Shown piece by piece: positions 10,860 to 19,292 of a DNA stretch of 23,042 bases. The number at the start of each line of letters is the position of its first letter. The first letter of the stretch is position 1. Both the position numbers and the translations under genes were made by a program. Source of the stretch: Oceanospirillaceae bacterium UBA7410 (GTDB taxonomy: Bacteria; Pseudomonadota; Gammaproteobacteria; Pseudomonadales; Balneatricaceae); NCBI GenBank assembly GCA_002470565.1, contig DKMQ01000007.1, positions 25,570-48,611 of the forward strand. Reading direction: 5' to 3'. The notes under the pieces are model-generated. The model was not told where the DNA came from. It searched no databases and saw nothing but the letters and a program-made list of their open reading frames with translations.

Positions 10860-11885
10860 TCAGCTTTGAAACTGGGCTATTTCTGACTCTAGTTGTTTAA
10901 GGCGCTTTGCCATCTGGTCAAGCTGTTTAAAACGTGTCGCATTGCGACGCCATTGTTGATTCTTATCGAGGCCTGTACCAGAGGAATATGCCCCAGCCTC
11001 AGCAATGGAGTGCGTCACCAAAGACATCGCGGTAACATGCACCCCGTCTGCTAAGGTTAAATGGCCTGTAATGCCACAAGCACCTGCAATAGTACAATGT
11101 TTACCCAACTTAGTGCTGCCCGCAATGGCGGTACATCCTGCAATGGCTGTATAGTCACCCAGCTCAACATTATGAGCAATTTGAACTTGATTATCCAGCT
11201 TAACACCATAGCCTATAATTGTGTTATCTAAAGCCCCACGATCTATACTTGTGCCTGCCCCAATTTCTACATGGTCACCTATAATAACACCACCTAGTTG
11301 GGCTATTTTCACCCAGTCTGGGCCATCTTTTGCAAACCCAAAACCGTCTGCTCCTATTACAGCGCCACTATGAATAATACAAAACGCACCAACTTCAATG
11401 CCATGATACAACGACACATTAGCCGCAATTGTTGTGCCACTGCCAATGCTACAATGTGCACCTATCACGCTATTAGGGCCTATAGAAACCGCATTACCAA
11501 GTGTCACATGGGCGCCAATAACGACACCTGCAGCTAAATTAACAGCATCACCAATAGTCGCACTGGCATGTATTTTTACACTTTCATCAATGCCACTAAA
11601 GCTTGGTGCTGGTGAAAACTCTTGTGACAGCTTTGCATAACCCAGATAAGGATTATCTAGCACCAAGCAATGTCCATTAAAAAGTTTAGCTTGATCAGCA
11701 TTTAAAATTACCGCACCTGCTTGCGTCATATCAAGCTGATTGGCATATTTCATATTAGCCAAAAAACTCACTTGATGTGGCAGTGCGCCGGCTAAGGTGG
11801 CCAAGCCAGTAATGACATGATCAACATCTCCTTCTAGCTTTGCACCAATAATATTGGCAATAGTACCTAAAGTTAAGTGCAGCAA
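10860..11885 (-). CDS. lpxD: UDP-3-O-(3-hydroxyacyl)glucosamine N-acyltransferase
   Basis: Third step of lipid A synthesis: adds the second 3-hydroxyacyl chain to the 2-amino group of UDP-3-O-acylglucosamine. The 341-residue protein (E. coli 341) has an N-terminal uridine-binding domain (about 1-100, with LEGDVDHVITGLATL), then a hexapeptide-repeat beta helix. The catalytic His238 is in VQIAHNVELG. A C-terminal helix follows (QWRRNATRFKQLDQMAKRLKQLE). The start is TTG at 11883-11885, directly after the skp TAA, with TGGAG six bases before it. The N-terminus aligns with E. coli from this point, so the non-ATG start appears genuine. It is coupled to skp upstream and is 36 bases from fabZ. Confidence 0.96.
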   Translation of the reverse strand: MLHLTLGTIANIIGAKLEGDVDHVITGLATLAGALPHQVSFLANMKYANQLDMTQAGAVILNADQAKLFNGHCLVLDNPYLGYAKLSQEFSPAPSFSGIDESVKIHASATIGDAVNLAAGVVIGAHVTLGNAVSIGPNSVIGAHCSIGSGTTIAANVSLYHGIEVGAFCIIHSGAVIGADGFGFAKDGPDWVKIAQLGGVIIGDHVEIGAGTSIDRGALDNTIIGYGVKLDNQVQIAHNVELGDYTAIAGCTAIAGSTKLGKHCTIAGACGITGHLTLADGVHVTAMSLVTHSIAEAGAYSSGTGLDKNQQWRRNATRFKQLDQMAKRLKQLESEIAQFQS

Positions 11886-12398
11886 TTACGACTCCAGGTT
11901 CAACAACTCAACGACCTTTGAGGTAATGTCGACACTTGTTGCATTATAAATCACTGAGTTACCGTTAATAATTACAGAAGGGTTATTGTCTTTAATAAAC
12001 TGCCCCAACACTTTATCCAGCGCAGGACGCATCGATGTTAAGAAATTTTGCTCAGCTTGTAACTTAGCATTAGATAAGTACTGCTGAAGTTGCTGATATT
12101 CAGCATTTAGGTTTTGGATTTGTGTTTTAATTTGCAACACTTCATCATCACTCATCAGATCTTTGTCAATTTCAAGGCGCTGCTGCAACGCTTGCAACTC
12201 CTTGCCCATGGAATCAAAGCGCACCACTTGGGGTTTTAGTTGTGCCGAAACCTGTTGACCCAAAGCGAGTGCTTTTTGTGTAGCAAAAATGGCTTGTTCA
12301 GCTTTAAGCACAAAGATACCTTGCGCTATCGCTAGCTGAGGCCCAAGCAAAGTTGCAATAAAAGTCATTGCAATCACTGTTTTTTCTATTCTATTCAT
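11886..12398 (-). CDS. skp: Periplasmic chaperone Skp/OmpH
   Basis: Trimeric periplasmic chaperone that holds unfolded outer-membrane proteins on their way to the BAM complex. The 170-residue precursor has a signal peptide: positively charged start, hydrophobic stretch about 8-20, and a likely cleavage after Ala25 in QLAIA. It is followed by a long heptad-like region (about 55-135: LQALQQRLEIDKD, IQNLNAEYQQLQQYL) fitting the coiled-coil tentacles, and a short beta C-terminus (NPSVIINGNSVIYN). Sequence identity in this family is low; position between bamA and lpxD is strong support. The ATG has AAAGGGAT before it. Confidence 0.93.
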   Translation of the reverse strand: MNRIEKTVIAMTFIATLLGPQLAIAQGIFVLKAEQAIFATQKALALGQQVSAQLKPQVVRFDSMGKELQALQQRLEIDKDLMSDDEVLQIKTQIQNLNAEYQQLQQYLSNAKLQAEQNFLTSMRPALDKVLGQFIKDNNPSVIINGNSVIYNATSVDITSKVVELLNLES

Positions 12399-12419
12399 AA
12401 TAATCCCTTTGAATATCCC

Positions 12420-14699
12420 TTAGAACGAACGACCAAGGGTGATGTGTGTTGACTGTGTTAAGTCGCCTACTTTTTTCTTCAGTGGCTGTGCAACTACTAA
12501 AGTTAAAGGCCCTACCGGTGTTAACCAGGCAAGGTTAAGGCCACCTGAGGCCCTAAGCTCCCCAATATTGAATTCTCCAGATGTGTGAACATTACCTGCA
12601 TCAAGAAATAATGAAGTACGCACTGAAGGCATGTCACTAAATAGTGGGAATATCAACTCAGCAGAGGCTGTGCTAAGAATTTGGCCACCCAATGGCTGAT
12701 TAAGCGAGTTTTCAGGGCCCAAGGAATTACTGGTAAAACCACGCACACTGCCAAAACCACCTGCATAATAGTTAGCAAAAAACGGAGTTTGGCTAGTCGA
12801 ACCATAAGATCCCACAATACCAAGCTTCCCTCCAACAGAAAGAACTAAGGATTCACTATGATTAATGGGTGTAAAGTTGCGATAGTTATAACTTAGTTGG
12901 TAAAACTTCAAATCACTGTTGGGTAAAGCAAGATCTAAGTTAACACCGTGAGAGTTACCTTTAGTCGGGTACCAAAAATCATTAAGTGTATTGGTGTTCC
13001 AATTTAAAGAAGTTTTAAACTGTTTATAGTTTAGACCTTCTTTTGCTGTAAACGTAGTCGCCTCAGTAGAAGCAGAAGACCCTAGCTCTAAATCAATACG
13101 CTCATAGCCTACTTTGAAGTCTAGTCGGGTATAGTCATCTATGGGATAACCAAAACGCATGTCTACACCAACGGTGTCGGTTGCAAAGTCACTCACATCA
13201 ACTTTACTGAAGTCTCTTTTGGTATAATATAGATCAATACCACGACTCACACCATCAACCGTGTAATAAGGATTGAGGTAACTGAAGTTATATTTTTGAG
13301 TACTACTACTATTTGAGAAGGACGCCTCTAATTTATTACCAGTACCTAAGAAATTATTCTGATTGACTGAACCTCCCCAAAAAGGACCATCTCCATCAGA
13401 GTAACCGGCCATAATAGACCAATCTGCAGTGAGCCCTTCCTCTACGGTAAATTCAACATCTAACTGGTCATCAGTGCCTGCAACCTGATTTGTCTGTGCA
13501 ACCACGCTATTAAAGAAGCCCAGACGCTGAAGACGTAGTCTTGACGCAGTAATATCAGCCATTGAGGCTACTCCACCTTCAATTTGGCGGATTTCACGCC
13601 TTAATACATCGTCACTAGTGCGAGTATTACCGCTAAAATCTATACGACGAACATAAGTGCGCTTGCCCGATCTAATCTGATACTGCACATCAACTGTTTT
13701 TTCAGCTTCGTTTACTAAAGGAACCGGCTGCACATCTGCAAAAGCAAAGCCATTGTCACCAAAAAGTTGGCGCACATCTGCAGCGATGCCAAGAAGTTCC
13801 TCCCGCGAGAAAACCTGCCCTGAAGACGTAGTAATCAACTCCGATATTAGCGCCTCATCAACCTCATACTGACCTGCAATAGACACTTTACCAATATCAA
13901 ACTGGCCACCTTCTACAAGGTTTATGGTGATAAATACTTTGGTTTTATCAGCTGAAATAGCTACCTGAGAAGACTCAATATTAAATAATACAAACCCTTT
14001 GTTTAAATAATATGACCGGATTTTCTCAAGATCGGCTGTGAGCTTTTCTCTTGAGTACTGATCGTCTTTAGTAAATAAAGTCCAAAATCCTGGCGTTTTC
14101 AAACTCATTAAGTCCAACAGATCAGCATCTGTATAACTGTCATTGCCAATGATATTGACATCACTAATTGAAGAGGTCACACCTTCATTGATTGTTACAT
14201 TTATAGCAACGCGATTTTCATCTAGCTTACTGATCTGTGACTCAACCAACACAGCATATCGCCCTTGGCGGTTATATTGCCGCTCAAGCTCTAATTCGAT
14301 TTGAGCTAAGGTTGCTCGTTTAAAAATTTCGCCTTCCTTTAGCCCAGCAGCATCTAACGCCCCACGAAGCTGTTCTGTTTTAAGAATTTTATTTCCATCC
14401 AAACCAATAAAGCCTATGGATGGGCGCTCTTGCACGACAACCACCAACAGGTTGCCGTCTTGCTCTAAGCGAATGTCTTCAAAATAACCACTTTTAAACA
14501 TGCTCCGAGTAGCGTAAGCCAAACTACGATCGTCTACAGAATCGCCTATTTTTAATGGCAATTCAGCAAAAGCCTGACTTGAGCTAAGACGCTGCAAACC
14601 TTCAATATGAATATCTTCAATGGTGAAGCTCACAGCCATGGCCATTTGGGACACGAACAGTGTACAACTTAATAAAAAACTTAAAACAATGTGTTTCAT
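12420..14699 (-). CDS. bamA: Outer-membrane protein assembly factor BamA
   Basis: Central Omp85 component of the BAM machine that inserts beta-barrel proteins into the outer membrane. The 759-residue precursor has a signal peptide ending near Ala22 (SQMAMA). Five POTRA domains (about 22-420) start at FTIEDIHIEGLQRL and include GKRTYVRRIDFSGNTRT in POTRA5. A 16-stranded barrel follows, with the loop-6 motif VRGF (652-655) and a terminal Phe. I place the start at the ATG at 14697-14699 because GGA lies nine bases before it. An in-frame GTG two codons earlier would be only three bases from that site. The rseP-bamA-skp-lpxD order joins envelope quality control, assembly and lipid A genes. Confidence 0.97.
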   Translation of the reverse strand: MKHIVLSFLLSCTLFVSQMAMAVSFTIEDIHIEGLQRLSSSQAFAELPLKIGDSVDDRSLAYATRSMFKSGYFEDIRLEQDGNLLVVVVQERPSIGFIGLDGNKILKTEQLRGALDAAGLKEGEIFKRATLAQIELELERQYNRQGRYAVLVESQISKLDENRVAINVTINEGVTSSISDVNIIGNDSYTDADLLDLMSLKTPGFWTLFTKDDQYSREKLTADLEKIRSYYLNKGFVLFNIESSQVAISADKTKVFITINLVEGGQFDIGKVSIAGQYEVDEALISELITTSSGQVFSREELLGIAADVRQLFGDNGFAFADVQPVPLVNEAEKTVDVQYQIRSGKRTYVRRIDFSGNTRTSDDVLRREIRQIEGGVASMADITASRLRLQRLGFFNSVVAQTNQVAGTDDQLDVEFTVEEGLTADWSIMAGYSDGDGPFWGGSVNQNNFLGTGNKLEASFSNSSSTQKYNFSYLNPYYTVDGVSRGIDLYYTKRDFSKVDVSDFATDTVGVDMRFGYPIDDYTRLDFKVGYERIDLELGSSASTEATTFTAKEGLNYKQFKTSLNWNTNTLNDFWYPTKGNSHGVNLDLALPNSDLKFYQLSYNYRNFTPINHSESLVLSVGGKLGIVGSYGSTSQTPFFANYYAGGFGSVRGFTSNSLGPENSLNQPLGGQILSTASAELIFPLFSDMPSVRTSLFLDAGNVHTSGEFNIGELRASGGLNLAWLTPVGPLTLVVAQPLKKKVGDLTQSTHITLGRSF

Positions 14700-14720
14700 A
14701 TTCACAAATCCAAAATGAGA

Positions 14721-16115
14721 TTAAAGACGCATCAAATCATTAGCCACCGCGATAAGCATAACGCTAAATACCAATGCCATACCAATGCGCAAACCGATAG
14801 CTTGAACACTATCTGGTACTTTACGTCCTGTTACTGCTTCTACAAGGTAATATAACAAATGCCCACCATCCAGCATAGGCACAGGCAATAGATTTAACAC
14901 ACCAAGACTTACACTTAAGTATGCCATAAAACCAATATAAGTGATCAGGCCCGACTGCGCTGATGCTCCCGCTATTTTAGCTATGCTTATTGGGCCACTC
15001 AAGTGCTCAATAGACACAAGGCCTTGTATCATTTGGCCCAAAAAGCTTAGTGTTAGCGAAGCCATCTCAACAGTCTTTTTGCTACCTGCAATCAAACCAT
15101 CAAAGACACCAAGCTGTTGCTGGAATTGAATAGAGCTAGGCCACGAGATAGATGCCACACCAATGCCAATACGCCCAGTAAGCTCACCCGAGCTATTAAG
15201 ATAAGAGCCTAGCTTTACCGGCACCTCAAGTCGCTGTAAATCGCGCTCTAAAGTCACATTTATGTCTTTATTAGGACGCTCTTGAACAAAAGTAACAAAG
15301 TCGTTATAGCCGGCCATTACGAGCTGATCAATGAGTAGAATCTTATCACCAACTTGTAAGCCCGCATTTTCTGCAGCACCTTGAGACACGATTTGATTAA
15401 GTATGACTGGCACATTAGGGCGCCAAATTTGTAATCCCAACTGAGCCAGAGGACTAGACTGTGCTGATGCTGACAGCCATTGAGTCACTCCCAAACTTGC
15501 GGCTACCGGCGCACCTAAAACAGGCATAGTGTCTAGCTGACGAGGCATTACCGCCTGTTCTTGTAATATTGCACCATCAAGCCTTTGCAACAAAAAACCT
15601 ATGCTGCCAGTTTGACCCATACGCTTGGCCAAGGCTATATTCACAGCTTCCCATGTGGGAGTAGCCTGACCATCAATGGCTAAAATCTGTTGTGGAAATT
15701 CAAACCCTGCAACACTCTTATCCGTGGACACTGCAATAGGAATAAGCTGGGGAGTCCCTGAAACCTGAACTACTGCGTATAACAATGCAGCAAATAATAG
15801 GTTCACTAAAGGACCTGCTACAACAATCGCTATACGCTTCCATGGGGATTTTAAATCAAAGGCTGCGTTCAGGTCTGCGCTGCTAAGTTGGTCATTGCGA
15901 GAGTCAAGCATGCGCACGTAGCCACCCAAAGGCAACCAAGCAAATACATACTCAGTGCCACTGCGGCCTAGCTTGCGAAATATGGGGCGCCCAAAGCCCA
16001 CAGAAAAGCGCAATACTTTTACACCACACCAACGAGCTACAAAGTAGTGCCCTGCCTCGTGAACAGTTACAAGCACTGCTAAGGCAAAAATAGTGGTTAG
16101 TATTGTCATGATCAT
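14721..16115 (-). CDS. rseP: Site-2 zinc metalloprotease RseP
   Basis: Intramembrane protease that cleaves anti-sigma factor RseA after DegS and so activates the sigma-E envelope-stress response; it also clears signal peptides. The 464-residue protein (E. coli 450) has the zinc motif HEAGH (19-23) in the first membrane segment and FxxGxGRPI-like GFGRPI after it. A second membrane segment lies near 96-118, two PDZ domains about 120-320, and two further membrane segments near 380-405 and 440-460. NLLPVPMLDGGH holds the third zinc ligand, Asp416. The ATG at 16113-16115 is preceded by AAGG; another ATG two codons in is possible. It follows cdsA by 12 bases, so the ispC gene usual between them is missing. 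Confidence 0.96.
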   Translation of the reverse strand: MIMTILTTIFALAVLVTVHEAGHYFVARWCGVKVLRFSVGFGRPIFRKLGRSGTEYVFAWLPLGGYVRMLDSRNDQLSSADLNAAFDLKSPWKRIAIVVAGPLVNLLFAALLYAVVQVSGTPQLIPIAVSTDKSVAGFEFPQQILAIDGQATPTWEAVNIALAKRMGQTGSIGFLLQRLDGAILQEQAVMPRQLDTMPVLGAPVAASLGVTQWLSASAQSSPLAQLGLQIWRPNVPVILNQIVSQGAAENAGLQVGDKILLIDQLVMAGYNDFVTFVQERPNKDINVTLERDLQRLEVPVKLGSYLNSSGELTGRIGIGVASISWPSSIQFQQQLGVFDGLIAGSKKTVEMASLTLSFLGQMIQGLVSIEHLSGPISIAKIAGASAQSGLITYIGFMAYLSVSLGVLNLLPVPMLDGGHLLYYLVEAVTGRKVPDSVQAIGLRIGMALVFSVMLIAVANDLMRL

Positions 16116-16127
16116 GATGGAATGGCC

Positions 16128-16937
16128 TTAGGCACTAAACAGGATAAGGCACAAAGCAAATACTGGAGCTGCAGCTGTTAAACTATCAATACGATCCATA
16201 ATTCCACCGTGACCTGGCAATATTGAACCACTGTCCTTGATACCACATTGGCGCTTAAACATACTTTCAGTTAAATCTCCAATAATGGATGAGAATAACA
16301 GTACCAGCACTAAAATATAGACACCTGCAGATAAATTTTGCAAAAAGTGAAGACTTTGTTGTGTAAACATAGAGATTAGAATTACTGTAACTGTGGCCCC
16401 ACCGACCCCCGCCCAAGATTTTGCAGGGCTAACTCGTGGCATCAACTTTCTTTTCCCAAACCGTTTTCCAGCAAAGTAAGCGCCTGTGTCAGCCCCCCAC
16501 ACTATGAGAAACATATACAAAATTAACCATGGGCCCTGCTCTAACTCACGAATATAAACCATTGCAGCCCATGTAGGCACTAGCACCATAAAACCAACGA
16601 TACCTTTGCTCACCCTGCCACACCAAAGCACACTCGCTTTTGGGTACAAGAAGACTAGGCCAGTGGCTAGCATCCACCAAACCGCGGTCACTGAAAATAT
16701 AACTTCCTCAAAATGAGGCAAAGCTTTTTGCACAGCCACAATTGCAAACAGTAAAGACAACACATACACGGTGCGCTGACTGCGGCTTACTAGGCGCATC
16801 ATTGCCGTCCACTCCCATCCTGCCATCAGCACAATAAGAGCAATGAACAAGGAAAAAACCTGCGGTGGTAAAAAAAATACTGCGGCTAGAGTAAGTGGCG
16901 CGATCACCAAAGCTGTAGCGATTCTTGATTTCAACAT
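16128..16937 (-). CDS. cdsA: Phosphatidate cytidylyltransferase
   Basis: Makes CDP-diacylglycerol from CTP and phosphatidic acid, the branch point to phosphatidylethanolamine, phosphatidylglycerol and cardiolipin. The 269-residue inner-membrane protein has about eight hydrophobic segments and the family signature near the C-terminus (about 224-253): SMFKRQCGIKD, then LPGHGGIMDRID with the acidic metal ligands. The ATG at 16935-16937 has no recognisable Shine-Dalgarno. Instead an A7 tract and an out-of-frame seven-codon mini-ORF (start at 16954) run into it. It follows uppS by 42 bases and is tightly joined to rseP, with no ispC between. Confidence 0.95.
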   Translation of the reverse strand: MLKSRIATALVIAPLTLAAVFFLPPQVFSLFIALIVLMAGWEWTAMMRLVSRSQRTVYVLSLLFAIVAVQKALPHFEEVIFSVTAVWWMLATGLVFLYPKASVLWCGRVSKGIVGFMVLVPTWAAMVYIRELEQGPWLILYMFLIVWGADTGAYFAGKRFGKRKLMPRVSPAKSWAGVGGATVTVILISMFTQQSLHFLQNLSAGVYILVLVLLFSSIIGDLTESMFKRQCGIKDSGSILPGHGGIMDRIDSLTAAAPVFALCLILFSA

Positions 16938-16979
16938 ATTATTATTTTTTTCATTGTATCAGTGCCGGCCATCTTGTGG

Positions 16980-17750
16980 CTAAGCTTCTGATTTTTGTTG
17001 TATTAATTGTGCACCAGTTTGACCGAATCTCCTTTTTCTTTGGCCAAATTGAACTAATGTTTCCACCATTTTTTGGTGTTTAAATTCTGGCCAAAGAGTG
17101 TCTACAAATACAAATTCGGCGTAGGCCATTTGCCACAGTAAAAAATTGCTTATGCGCTGCTCACCACTGGTGCGTATGCATAAATCAACGGCAGGCAAGT
17201 CCCCTAAACACAGGTATTTTTCAAAATCATCCTCACTAACTAGCCCAGCTTCCTTACCACTTACTTTAATATCTTCAGCCATTTTTTTAGCTGCTTCCAA
17301 AATATCCCACCGGCCACCGTAATTAGCAGCAATACTAAGTTGTAATCCGGTATTATTTATCGTTTTTTGTTCAGCTAAATCTATCAGTTTTTGTAACTCA
17401 AGGCTCAACCTATCGGTATCACCAATAATACGTAGGCGAATATTATTATCATGTAGCTTATTCACTTCTCGTTTTAACACATAGACAAATAGATCCATCA
17501 ACGCCTTAACTTCAAGTTCTGGCCTACGCCAGTTTTCACTACTAAACGCAAATAACGTTAAGGCTGGAATACCATAATGCACAGCAGTTTCAATCGCCGC
17601 CTTTACTGCATCAACACCCGCCTTATGGCCCGCCACACCAGAGAGGTTGTGACGAGTGGCCCAGCGATTATTACCATCCATGATAATAGCAACATGCTCA
17701 GGCAATGTTTCTAGCTTGTGTGCAAGAATAGCTTCGCGTGGGTCGATCAT
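16980..17750 (-). CDS. uppS: Undecaprenyl diphosphate synthase (cis-prenyltransferase)
   Basis: Extends farnesyl diphosphate with eight isopentenyl diphosphates to the C55 lipid carrier for peptidoglycan, LPS and other surface polymers. The 256-residue protein has VAIIMDGNNRWA with catalytic Asp25, the HKAGVDAVK and LTLFAFSSENWRRP segments, and RTSGEQRISNFLLWQ and FVDTLWPEF near the C-terminus, all diagnostic of the Z-type prenyltransferases. The ATG at 17748-17750 follows AAGGAT at good spacing. It needs IPP, yet the IPP-pathway gene ispC normally found two genes downstream is not in this cluster. Confidence 0.97.
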   Translation of the reverse strand: MIDPREAILAHKLETLPEHVAIIMDGNNRWATRHNLSGVAGHKAGVDAVKAAIETAVHYGIPALTLFAFSSENWRRPELEVKALMDLFVYVLKREVNKLHDNNIRLRIIGDTDRLSLELQKLIDLAEQKTINNTGLQLSIAANYGGRWDILEAAKKMAEDIKVSGKEAGLVSEDDFEKYLCLGDLPAVDLCIRTSGEQRISNFLLWQMAYAEFVFVDTLWPEFKHQKMVETLVQFGQRKRRFGQTGAQLIQQKSEA

Positions 17751-17794
17751 ACATTAATCCTTAATGTGAGCCTTAACAGAAATAATGATGTAGG

Positions 17795-18352
17795 TTAAAC
17801 CTCCATCAAATCCTTTTCTTTAGACAATAAAGCCGTTTCAATAGTAGCTACATGAACATCTGTTACTTTTTGAACCATGTCTTCGCCACGGCGTGCATCG
17901 TCTTCTGAAATATCCTTATCTTTCAAAAGCTCTTTAATGTCACTGTTAGCATCACGGCGAATACTACGAACAGAAACACGAGCTTTTTCAGCCTCTTCTC
18001 GGGCGCCTCGAATGAAGCTTTTACGAGTTTCTTCTGTTAGCGCTGGCATAGGGACTCGAATCAAATCACCAGATGTAGATGGATTAAGGCCTAAATTAGC
18101 CTTCATGATTGCTTTTTCTATCTCTGGCACCATAGGTTTCTCCCAAGGAGAAACTGCTAAGCAGCGGCCGTCTTCAACAGAGATGTTTGCTAACTGGTTA
18201 AGTGGCGTATCACTGCCGTAATAAGAAACCATCACACTGTCTAAAATGCTTGGATGTGCCCGTCCTGTGCGAATACGCTTAAAGGCTTCACTAAGAGCTG
18301 CAATACTTTTATCCATGCGTTCATTAGCATCTTGCTGAATTTCATTAATCAT
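17795..18352 (-). CDS. frr: Ribosome recycling factor
   Basis: With EF-G splits the post-termination ribosome so that subunits, mRNA and tRNA can be reused. Exactly 185 residues, as in most bacteria. Conserved segments: [19 protein letters not shown] in the first long helix, the domain II stretch with [15 protein letters not shown] and [13 protein letters not shown], then [11 protein letters not shown] and the C-terminal helix with [17 protein letters not shown]. The ATG at 18350-18352 is one base after the pyrH TAA, with GGAG six bases upstream inside the end of pyrH, implying coupled translation. Confidence 0.98.
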   Translation of the reverse strand: MINEIQQDANERMDKSIAALSEAFKRIRTGRAHPSILDSVMVSYYGSDTPLNQLANISVEDGRCLAVSPWEKPMVPEIEKAIMKANLGLNPSTSGDLIRVPMPALTEETRKSFIRGAREEAEKARVSVRSIRRDANSDIKELLKDKDISEDDARRGEDMVQKVTDVHVATIETALLSKEKDLMEV

Positions 18353-18353
18353 T

Positions 18354-19106
18354 TTATTCTCCGCCCGCAGGCAATGTCACATTCACTAAGGTGCCTTCAT
18401 GTCCACCAACTACTAGATTAACTAAAGCTCCTGGCTTATTCATATTAAATACTCTTACTGGCATTTCTTGATCACGACACAAACACATCGCTGTAAGATC
18501 CATAATACCCAGCTGCTTTTCTATGGCTTCATCAAATGTCATATAGTCATATTTTACTGCATTTGGATTTTTTACTGGGTCCGAATCATATACACCATCC
18601 ACCTTGGTGGCTTTAAGCACTACATCAGCTTCAATTTCTATTCCGCGCAATGAAGCTGCCGAGTCTGTAGTGAAAAATGGATTTCCTGTACCAGCAGAAA
18701 AAATTACAACATTGCCTTGAGACAAATACAACATAGCATTACGACGATCATAGTGATCCACTACGCCGCTCATTGGAATCGCTGACATCACTCTAGTAGT
18801 AATATTAGAGCGCTCTAGAGCGTCTCGCATTGCCAAGGCATTCATTACCGTAGCCAGCATCCCCATATGATCACCAGTGACACGATCCATGCCAGCCTCA
18901 CTAAGGGCCGCACCACGGAATAAGTTTCCACCACCGATCACTAAACCTACCTGTACTCCAATGCCCACTAGCTGACCTATTTCTAAGGCCATGCGATCTA
19001 ACACTTTAGGATCAATACCGAAATTTTCGCTGCCCATTAATGCTTCGCCACTAAGCTTGAGTAAAATACGCTTATAGCGAGGTTGGCGTTTATCCGAAAT
19101 TGGCAT
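18354..19106 (-). CDS. pyrH: Uridylate kinase (UMP kinase)
   Basis: Phosphorylates UMP to UDP; the hexameric bacterial enzyme of the amino-acid-kinase fold, usually activated by GTP and inhibited by UTP. The 250 residues include [13 protein letters not shown] (11-23), [42 protein letters not shown] and [13 protein letters not shown], all typical. The ATG at 19104-19106 has GGAGAAAA before it. It is the first gene after the terminator that closes rpsB-tsf, so it should head the next transcript. The 124 bases between are rich in repeats. Confidence 0.97.
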   Translation of the reverse strand: MPISDKRQPRYKRILLKLSGEALMGSENFGIDPKVLDRMALEIGQLVGIGVQVGLVIGGGNLFRGAALSEAGMDRVTGDHMGMLATVMNALAMRDALERSNITTRVMSAIPMSGVVDHYDRRNAMLYLSQGNVVIFSAGTGNPFFTTDSAASLRGIEIEADVVLKATKVDGVYDSDPVKNPNAVKYDYMTFDEAIEKQLGIMDLTAMCLCRDQEMPVRVFNMNKPGALVNLVVGGHEGTLVNVTLPAGGE

Positions 19107-19230
19107 TTGTTTTCTCCAAAACAGTAATCTGCAACAGCGTTACTATTAGTTTTAATATATAACGCTGACTTAACAATAAGATAGTGACTTATTAACAGCT
19201 CAAGGGCAAGTTGCGGCCGAGCTTAAGTCA
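19107..19230 (-). repeat. pyrH leader with inverted and TGACTTA repeats
   Basis: An eight-base inverted repeat, CAGCGTTA (19135-19142) and TAACGCTG (19160-19167), with a 17-base spacer lies 30-60 bases before pyrH. TGACTTA occurs at 19166-19172 and 19185-19191 and again at 19250-19256 in the neighbouring terminator. Its reverse complement is at 19224-19230. The promoter of pyrH must lie here if the upstream terminator works, but no hexamer pair with good spacing was found; AT-rich TATATT-like boxes are at about 19154-19161. The repeats could be an operator, an mRNA hairpin or chance. Confidence 0.35.
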
Positions 19231-19268
19231 AAAAAAAACGCCACCACAGTGACTTAATCACCATGGCG
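19230..19268 (-). terminator. Rho-independent terminator after tsf
   Basis: On the minus strand CGCCA (19268-19264) pairs with TGGCG (19243-19239) and GTGA (19261-19258) with TCAC (19252-19249), around a five-base loop with an unpaired asymmetric bulge. A run of nine T follows at 19238-19230. It begins 25 bases after the tsf stop and ends the rpsB-tsf transcript. Confidence 0.85.
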
Positions 19269-19292
19269 ACGCCTCAAGTAGGCTAATAAGAC

